A stretch of DNA of 11,475 bases from Lachnospiraceae bacterium (GTDB taxonomy: Bacteria > Bacillota > Clostridia > Lachnospirales > Lachnospiraceae), in the NCBI GenBank assembly GCA_009774615.1, contig VSOC01000118.1:1-11475 (forward strand), written 5' to 3'. The position numbers and the translations under genes were made by a program. The number at the start of each line of letters is the position of its first letter. Position 1 is the stretch's first letter. The notes under the pieces are model-generated. The model saw only the letters and a program-made list of their open reading frames with translations. It did not search any database and had not been told where the DNA came from. Below, in pieces: positions 7,169-11,475 of this stretch.

Positions 7169-8818
7169 ATGGTGGTATCGGTAATTGTTCCTGTATATAA
7201 CACAGAACTATATCTTGAAGAATGTATACAGTCCATTGTGAATCAAACCTACAGAGCATTGGAAATTATTATCATTAATGATGGTTCTACGGATAATTCT
7301 GGAGCAATATGCAGAAAATGGGAAAAACTGGACAATCGTATTCGGTACATAGAAAAAGAAAATGAAGGTCAGGGGATTGCCAGAAATATAGGAATCCGGC
7401 TATCTGCAGGGGATTATATTATTTTTGCAGATTCCGATGATTATATGGATGAGCATTTAATTGCCGATACGCTTGAGGTGATAACAAAAGAAGACGCAGA
7501 TATATGTGTTTTTGGTCATTATGGCCTGGGCGATGAACTTTACCTGACACCTTTAAATTTTAAAATTGCAGAGGGAAACAGCGTAAAGGAAAATAAGGAA
7601 TTATTAGGAAATATGATGCCCATTTTGTGGGATAAGATGTTTTCTTCCGCTTTGATAAAGAATGCCCATCTGGTGATGAGCAATCATATATGTGAGGATT
7701 TAGTATTTAATGCACAGCTTTATGTTCGGGCAAAGAAGATTTGTACGCTTGATAAGCCATTATATTACTATCGCTATAAACGTGAAGGGAATTTATCAAC
7801 GAATTATGAACGTTATACGGAGGTAGAGGCTAGTATTAATGAATTAAATAGAGATTTTTTTGCCCGTGGATATTTTGAAGAATATTGGATGCAACTTTAT
7901 GAAATTGCTTTTTATATGCTCAAGGATATTTTATTTCGTATGAAAAAAAGAGAAGACTTGAAAGTACCTGCTGCTGTGAAAGATAAATATGGTGAATTTT
8001 TTAATGCTTATATTCATTTTCTCGATAAGTGGTTTTCTCCTTACTTAAATATTCAATTACAAAAAAAGAATTATCTTTTAATAGGAAGCTATAATTTGCG
8101 GGTGATTATACATACTTTTCTGTTGGATGAAGAACATTTGAAAAAAGATTATGGCTACAGCAATATCGTTAGTTTAATGTCTGAACCAGAAGATCTTCCT
8201 GAACTTAGCACCTCCATAGAAGCTTGTGCATTTAAAAATGCTTATCGGAAAAGATGTGTTAAGCAGGATATGGAAAAACATTTTTATCAAAAAACTGATT
8301 TTCGGGGAATAGATTATATCGTTATAGATTTGCTGGATGAGATTTTTGATTTAATCGAGGTGAATAAGCACACCTATCTTACAGAATCTGAATTCTTAGA
8401 GGAGATTTGTCTGCAGGAATTGAAGGATTGTCGAAGAATCTCTCTGTTAAGTCCAGAACGCAGAAGCTTATTTGCGGCCTATGCGGAAAAATTTGCAGAA
8501 AAGGTAAATGCGCTGCATATTCCGGTGATTTTAATTAAAAATATTCTTTGTGAAAAACATAACGAATATTACGATGTATCTACAGTCTATAATAATTTGG
8601 ATCATATCCGGGAGATAAATAAGGAATTGGAATGGTGTTATGCGTTACTCTGTTCGTTTCTGTCCAACAGGGTGGTTATCGATATATCTGCAACAAAAGA
8701 ATTATTATTTACAAAGGAAGATTTTCCCTTCGGATGCAAGCCCGTTTATTACAATAAAAGTTATTATGATCGTATGGCAATAGAAATCGCTTCTTGTGTG
8801 CGTGATGGAGAGGGTTAA
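7169..8818 (+). CDS. GT2 glycosyltransferase fused to a DUF6270-like C-terminal domain
   Basis: This 549-residue protein starts at an ATG behind AAAGGTGAG (7158-7166). Residues 1-215 are a GT-A family 2 transferase: VSVIVPVYNTELYLEECI (3-20), NDGSTDNSG (37-45) with the nucleotide-binding Asp38, FADSDDYMDE (86-95) holding the DXD-type metal site, and ED (176-177) as candidate catalytic base. Residues 300-549 resemble DUF6270-type domains seen in capsule loci: LLIGSYNLRVIIH (303-315) opens like a GSxxxR strand, followed by IVSLMSEP (333-340), and IDYIVIDLLDEIFDLI (381-396). The function of that domain is not established to my knowledge; the order of strands would allow a hydrolase or acyltransferase role, but the usual opening Gly-Ser-Cys is Gly-Ser-Tyr here. 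The GT2 part would add a sugar at the cytoplasmic face. An 86-base gap precedes the gene with no obvious terminator or promoter. Confidence 0.82.
   Translation: MVVSVIVPVYNTELYLEECIQSIVNQTYRALEIIIINDGSTDNSGAICRKWEKLDNRIRYIEKENEGQGIARNIGIRLSAGDYIIFADSDDYMDEHLIADTLEVITKEDADICVFGHYGLGDELYLTPLNFKIAEGNSVKENKELLGNMMPILWDKMFSSALIKNAHLVMSNHICEDLVFNAQLYVRAKKICTLDKPLYYYRYKREGNLSTNYERYTEVEASINELNRDFFARGYFEEYWMQLYEIAFYMLKDILFRMKKREDLKVPAAVKDKYGEFFNAYIHFLDKWFSPYLNIQLQKKNYLLIGSYNLRVIIHTFLLDEEHLKKDYGYSNIVSLMSEPEDLPELSTSIEACAFKNAYRKRCVKQDMEKHFYQKTDFRGIDYIVIDLLDEIFDLIEVNKHTYLTESEFLEEICLQELKDCRRISLLSPERRSLFAAYAEKFAEKVNALHIPVILIKNILCEKHNEYYDVSTVYNNLDHIREINKELEWCYALLCSFLSNRVVIDISATKELLFTKEDFPFGCKPVYYNKSYYDRMAIEIASCVRDGEG
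8807..8814 (+). promoter_or_regulatory. Ribosome binding site deciding the TTG start at 8820
   Basis: GGAGAGGG lies within the last codons of the GT2 gene, five bases before TTG 8820. In-frame GTG 8796, GTG 8802 and ATG 8805 are upstream of this site and have no comparable ribosome binding site. Confidence 0.6.
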
Positions 8819-8819
8819 A

Positions 8820-9215
8820 TTGGTACAGAAAAATAAAATGCAGTATTTGGAGAATTTAAAAAGTGATTTGCAGAAATATGATAAAATTTTTCTTGTTTTA
8901 GGTGAAGAAAAGACAGTTCTTCCGTTTTTAACTGCGTTTTGTTCTGTCATTCTTGCAGAGAGTAAGGAAAAAGTTTTGGTTTTATCCGTATTTCATATGG
9001 AAAATGAAGAAGAATATTTAGCAATATTTCGAAAAATCACAGGGAAGGACGCTTTAAACCTATCGCGTCTATATCGTATGTATGAATTTTCTGACCGGTT
9101 TTTTATTCTTTCTCCGGATAAAACATTTGGAGGAATATTTAATTTTCTGGAAACAGGTCTGCTTGACAGAGGAGAGGTTTTCAGGGCGCTGCTGTATGGT
9201 AAAATAAACGGATAA
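8820..9215 (+). CDS. Small protein of unrecognised family, second copy of duplicated cassette
   Basis: This 131-residue protein is read from a TTG one base after the GT2 stop; an ATG start at 8805 would add five residues. I do not recognise the family. It appears as a small alpha/beta domain: DKIFLVLGEE (21-30), a hydrophobic helix FLTAFCSVILA (36-46), strand KVLVLSVF (51-58), LSRLYRMYEFSDRFFILS (81-98) and a C-terminal helix GEVFRALLYG (118-127). The LYRMYEFSDRFFIL segment and the order around it match LYRYYSFYKFSDKIVF in the 159-residue product at 3167-3646, so the two are probably remote paralogues. Both sit directly before a Rossmann/GT9-like gene, here with a 12-base gap, suggesting paired function such as a partner protein. 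No catalytic residue is conserved obviously enough to name. Confidence 0.65.
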   Translation: MVQKNKMQYLENLKSDLQKYDKIFLVLGEEKTVLPFLTAFCSVILAESKEKVLVLSVFHMENEEEYLAIFRKITGKDALNLSRLYRMYEFSDRFFILSPDKTFGGIFNFLETGLLDRGEVFRALLYGKING

Positions 9216-9227
9216 GGTACGACAATT

Positions 9228-10466
9228 ATGGATCAATTACATTTACAGGAAATGAAAGAAAATCTTGAACGATTAGTGCAGGATGGTCAGTTACAGGGAA
9301 AAAAAATTTATTTATTTGGGCATTGCAATGCAACGGAAGAACTGGCAGATTTATTATTGAAGCAAAATTATTCAGTTACAGCAATTTTGGATAATAATCA
9401 AGCTAAGCACGGAAGCTATTATCGCAAAATTATTATTGTTCCGCCGCAGGATATTTTAAAGGAAACGCAGGGAGAAAGTATCGTCTGCATTGCTGCCAGA
9501 GCTTATGCTGCTATGGTTGAACAGCTGAATCGGCTTGGCTATACGGGAATAATCAGAAAGATCGTAGATTATAACAGCTATGCCGAATATTCTCTTTCTG
9601 CGGATACCATTGCCCGCAAACAGGAACGGGTAAAGAGAGGGATGGTAAAGTTTAGGGAAATCAGGAAAAGTTATCCGGGGTATTTTAAATTCTTATGTCC
9701 TTTTTCTGCCTTGGGTGATATTTATTTTACGATGTCTTATCTTCCTTATTTTATTCAAAACAGGAAAATAGGCAGATGGATGATTGCGGTGATTGGAAAT
9801 GCCTGTGCAAAGGTGGTAAAGCTTTTTGGTGATGTTTTGGTTATGGTTTTATCCCAGAAGGATATGGATGAAGCAATTCAGGCGGCGTTGTTTACCAATG
9901 CCGCCGATGTATTTATCCCGCATCAGGACAGACCCTATGTGGTTAATCTGTCAAAAGCATTGTATATAAAGCAAATTTCGCTGGAAAAAATTTACTGCTG
10001 TGGGGTGTTTGGGCTTTCAGAATCGACAAAACCCTTTAAGCCTGTAAACCTGCGTGTATTTCAGGGAAAAGAACAGATAAAGCCGGGGAAAACAGTGATT
10101 TTTTCGCCTTATGCCAAATCGGTAACAGCGCTTAAAGGAGAATTTTGGGAGAGGGTGGTAGATGAATATTTAAGGCATGGGTATCTCTGCTATACAAATG
10201 TGGTGCAGAATGAAGTGCCGCTTCCGGGAACACTTCCGATTTGTCCGGATATTTTGGAAATTCAGTCGTTAGTGGAACTTGCGGGAGTTTTTATTGGTAT
10301 CCGGAGCGGATTATGTGATGTGATTCGGGAAGCAGACTGTAGGAAAATAGCGTTATATCCGGATTACTGTTATTGTGATACAAAATGGAAGGCAATTGAT
10401 ATGTACCATATAGAAGGATGGGAAAATATCGTTGTCGGGGAGGAGGTTTCATGGACAATCAATTAA
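9228..10466 (+). CDS. Two-domain protein: PglD-like Rossmann domain + GT9-like glycosyltransferase domain (copy 2)
   Basis: This 412-residue protein is the paralogue of the one at 3680-4981 over its whole length. The N-terminal Rossmann-like domain shows KKIYLFGHCNATEELADLL (25-43) and ILDNNQAKHGSYY (53-65). The GT-B part has FLCPFSALGDIYFTMSYL (155-172), the equivalent of the GT9 Gly-Asp loop, then IFSPYAKSVTALKGEFWERV (291-310), YTNVV (322-326) and AGVFIGIRSGLCDVI (352-366). The identical IGIRSG.CD signature in both copies marks the probable donor-sugar site. The region between the halves (about 185-285) is much less similar, which would fit different acceptors. An 18-residue hydrophobic stretch is absent, so it is expected to be cytoplasmic or peripheral. 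The start ATG follows AAGG at 9214-9217. The gene end overlaps the phosphatase start by 16 bases, consistent with coupled translation. Confidence 0.62.
   Translation: MDQLHLQEMKENLERLVQDGQLQGKKIYLFGHCNATEELADLLLKQNYSVTAILDNNQAKHGSYYRKIIIVPPQDILKETQGESIVCIAARAYAAMVEQLNRLGYTGIIRKIVDYNSYAEYSLSADTIARKQERVKRGMVKFREIRKSYPGYFKFLCPFSALGDIYFTMSYLPYFIQNRKIGRWMIAVIGNACAKVVKLFGDVLVMVLSQKDMDEAIQAALFTNAADVFIPHQDRPYVVNLSKALYIKQISLEKIYCCGVFGLSESTKPFKPVNLRVFQGKEQIKPGKTVIFSPYAKSVTALKGEFWERVVDEYLRHGYLCYTNVVQNEVPLPGTLPICPDILEIQSLVELAGVFIGIRSGLCDVIREADCRKIALYPDYCYCDTKWKAIDMYHIEGWENIVVGEEVSWTIN
10437..10446 (+). promoter_or_regulatory. Ribosome binding site deciding the phosphatase start at 10451
   Basis: GGGGAGGAGG lies four bases before ATG 10451, inside the upstream gene. 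The upstream in-frame ATG at 10418 has only a weak purine run and would add eleven residues with no family similarity. Confidence 0.65.
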
Positions 10467-10822
10467 ATTTATCGACACTTTCAAAAACCTGGATATTTGA
10501 TTTAGACGGAACATTGGTAAAGCATAATGGTTATAAACTGGATGGCATGGATACCTTGCTGGAGGGTGTAAAGGAGTATCTGGAAAATATACCCAGGGAA
10601 GATAAGGTGATTATTCTTACTTCTCGTACAGAAGAGTATCGGGAGGCAACCATTACATTTCTGCGTCGGCATTGTATTCGTTATGATGAAATTTTGTTTC
10701 ATATGCCGATGGGAGAGCGGATTGTGGTAAATGACCGGAAGCCGTCGGGGTTAGATATGGCAGTAGCAATGAATATTGACAGAAATTTATTCCAGCTTCC
10801 CGAAATCGTGAGGGTATTTTAA
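10451..10822 (+). CDS. HAD-superfamily capsule-type phosphatase (EcbF/BcbF-like)
   Basis: The product is 123 residues from ATG 10451, a compact HAD phosphatase without a sizeable cap. Motif I is WIFDLDGTLV (14-23), with nucleophile Asp17 and general acid Asp19; motif II is Thr57 in IILTSRT (54-60); motif IV is VVNDRKP (92-98) with the metal-binding Asp95 and a nearby Lys97. The pattern and size match small phosphatases recurrent in capsule clusters (EcbF/BcbF type). The expected reaction is hydrolysis of a sugar phosphate, for instance removing the terminal phosphate after anomeric phosphorylation, as GmhB does in heptose synthesis. It would be the missing phosphatase step for the isomerase/kinase/nucleotidyltransferase genes at 1079-3174, although it lies over 7 kb away at the distal end of the cluster. 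It overlaps the preceding gene by 16 bases and is the last cluster gene before the boundary spacer. Confidence 0.85.
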   Translation: MDNQLNLSTLSKTWIFDLDGTLVKHNGYKLDGMDTLLEGVKEYLENIPREDKVIILTSRTEEYREATITFLRRHCIRYDEILFHMPMGERIVVNDRKPSGLDMAVAMNIDRNLFQLPEIVRVF

Positions 10823-10844
10823 ACATGTTCATGCTGGAAGGGCA

Positions 10845-10996
10845 ATGAAAAAATTAATGCTTTTGTAGCAGCGATAATGCTTTTGGCAGGTGCGGCAGTT
10901 GGGATGTTGGCATAAGACTATACAACAGGCATGGCAGATGCGCTATACTTTTGCTGGACAGTAGAAAATAATCTCTGTCAGCTATATAAGTTAGCC
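10845..10996 (+). pseudogene. Possible decayed small secreted protein or leader (signal-peptide-like remnant)
   Basis: ATG 10845 begins MKKLMLL and then stops at 10866-10868. In another frame the same stretch reads VAAIMLLAGAAVGMLA to a stop at 10913-10915, which looks like the hydrophobic core of a signal peptide. Joining the frames (one base added in the A-run 10848-10853, or one unit of the 20-base repeat removed) gives a continuous signal-like peptide. After the stop the frame stays open for 27 codons to 10996. No family is recognisable and the length is short, so chance is possible. Confidence 0.3.
10855..10890 (+). repeat. Imperfect 20-base tandem repeat
   Basis: TAATGCTTTTG occurs at 10855-10865 and again at 10875-10885, each followed by GCAG within two bases. 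The 20-base period is not a multiple of three, so gain of one unit would explain the frame change in the signal-peptide-like remnant. Confidence 0.55.
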
Positions 10997-11004
10997 TAAG
11001 TTTA

Positions 11005-11013
11005 TGGTATAAT
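11005..11013 (+). promoter_or_regulatory. Extended -10 promoter for the SprA-like gene
   Basis: TGGTATAAT is a perfect -10 hexamer (11008-11013) with the TGn extension. No good -35 box sits 16-18 bases upstream, which extended -10 promoters can tolerate. Transcription would start near 11020 and give a short leader of about 28 bases before the ATG. Confidence 0.6.
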
Positions 11014-11031
11014 TCAACTATAGGGAAAGCT

Positions 11032-11041
11032 AAAAGGAGGT
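11032..11041 (+). promoter_or_regulatory. Strong ribosome binding site of the SprA-like gene
   Basis: AAAAGGAGGT is a near-complete complement of the 16S rRNA 3' end, six bases before ATG 11048, and fixes that start. Confidence 0.75.
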
Positions 11042-11047
11042 ATCTGT

Positions 11048-11475
11048 ATGCTTTATTTTTCAGCAATGAACCAATTGTCTTTATACGCGCAGTCGATGAA
11101 TATGAACCGCTTTATGGCTTCGGCTAATGGGCAGAGAGTGACTTCAGGGCAGAGAACCATTCCGGCTCAGGGAGAAATTCCAGACCAAACAGCAGTTCAG
11201 GGCCGGAAATTCGTTCAGCAACAAACAGCAGTCCAAGGTCAGAAACCCGTTCAGGTTCAGACAGCACTTCCAGGACAGAAAGCGGAGAAGCTGGAAGAGG
11301 AGATTTTTTTCGGAAATCGCAGAGTTTCGGAGAAGGGTGATTTTGATACTTACGAGTGCCAGACCTGTAAAAACAGAAAGTATCAGGACGGTTCTAATGA
11401 CCCCGGTGTTTCCTTTAAAACCCCGACAGCCATCAGCCCGGAGCGGGCAGCCTTTGCGATCCGTTCGCATGAGGC
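11048..11475 (+). CDS. SprA-related predicted metalloprotease, N-terminal part (runs off window)
   Basis: The first 142 codons are in the window and the frame is still open at the edge. Residues 1-28 are Met/Asn/Gln-rich without a signal peptide. Residues 35-76 form a low-complexity stretch of hexads (Q..V.G type). From 90 the sequence becomes domain-like: TYECQTCKNRKYQDGS (101-116) with a Cys-X2-Cys pair, then PGVSFKTPTAISPERAAF (119-136) and RSHE (139-142). This layout recalls the SprA-related / CJM1_0395-type predicted metalloproteases, in which an HExxH zinc site comes at exactly this place; here His-Glu are the last complete residues, so the second His is outside the window. The gene has its own promoter and shares no theme with the glycan genes, so it probably belongs to the conserved chromosome flanking the cluster. 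Confidence 0.65.
   Translation, partial: MLYFSAMNQLSLYAQSMNMNRFMASANGQRVTSGQRTIPAQGEIPDQTAVQGRKFVQQQTAVQGQKPVQVQTALPGQKAEKLEEEIFFGNRRVSEKGDFDTYECQTCKNRKYQDGSNDPGVSFKTPTAISPERAAFAIRSHE
11150..11281 (+). repeat. Coding repeat: 36-bp units made of 18-bp hexapeptide units
   Basis: Two 36-base units (11186-11221 and 11222-11257) are closely similar, and a third partial unit runs to 11281 (QTAVQGRKFVQQ, QTAVQGQKPVQV, QTALPGQK). The wider stretch from 11150 falls into six-residue steps with I, V or L at position four. Units keep the reading frame. Confidence 0.75.

Noticed and set aside
10418..10450. Upstream ATG for the HAD phosphatase
   Set aside because: Poor ribosome binding site and no family similarity in the added residues; ATG 10451 has GGGGAGGAGG just before it.
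11144..11470. 108-codon open frame on the minus strand
   Set aside because: It lies opposite the SprA-like gene, and its repetitive Leu/Asn composition is just the complement of the Gln-rich repeat. No ribosome binding site or family resemblance.
1..11475. CRISPR arrays, tRNA or rRNA genes, insertion sequences
   Set aside because: No repeat-spacer array, tRNA cloverleaf, rRNA segment or transposase reading frame was seen on either strand.

Overview
The window reads as the distal part of a cell-surface polysaccharide (or glycoprotein glycan) gene cluster from a low-GC Gram-positive bacterium, most likely a Clostridia/Lachnospiraceae member. Reasons: AT-rich DNA, strong AGGAGG-type ribosome binding sites, GTG and TTG starts, tightly packed same-strand genes, and a flanking gene whose product resembles the SprA-related predicted metalloprotease family, which I associate with that group. 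This assignment is an inference; no rRNA or other marker is present.

Layout, all on the + strand. (1) 1-1058: a 5'-truncated WbsX-type (GH99-like) protein. (2) 1079-3174: a nucleotidyltransferase/APH-fold kinase fusion overlapping a KpsF-like SIS isomerase. (3) 3167-4981: a small unrecognised protein followed by a two-domain protein (PglD-like Rossmann domain plus GT9-like glycosyltransferase domain). (4) 5053-8818: a radical SAM protein with an extra N-terminal Rossmann-like domain, an aldo/keto reductase, and a GT2 glycosyltransferase fused to a DUF6270-like domain. (5) 8820-10466: a second, diverged copy of the small-protein + Rossmann/GT9-like pair. (6) 10451-10822: a small HAD phosphatase of the capsule (EcbF/BcbF) type. 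(7) 10823-11047: a spacer with a decayed signal-peptide-like reading frame and an extended -10 promoter. (8) 11048-11475: the start of an unrelated, separately promoted SprA-like gene, marking the cluster boundary.

How the genes may work together (inference): the isomerase, the anomeric-type kinase, the phosphatase and the nucleotidyltransferase are the four activities of the GDP-heptose route, though with a KpsF-like isomerase and an APH-fold kinase in place of GmhA and a GHMP kinase. They could make an activated pentose, heptose or, with the aldo/keto reductase, an alditol donor. The two GT9-like proteins, the GT2 protein and WbsX would then use nucleotide sugars to build the repeat unit. 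No flippase, polymerase, ABC exporter or initiating transferase is visible, so those functions must lie upstream. The most distinctive points are the duplicated two-gene cassette and the recurrence of the same kind of N-terminal Rossmann domain on three otherwise different enzymes.
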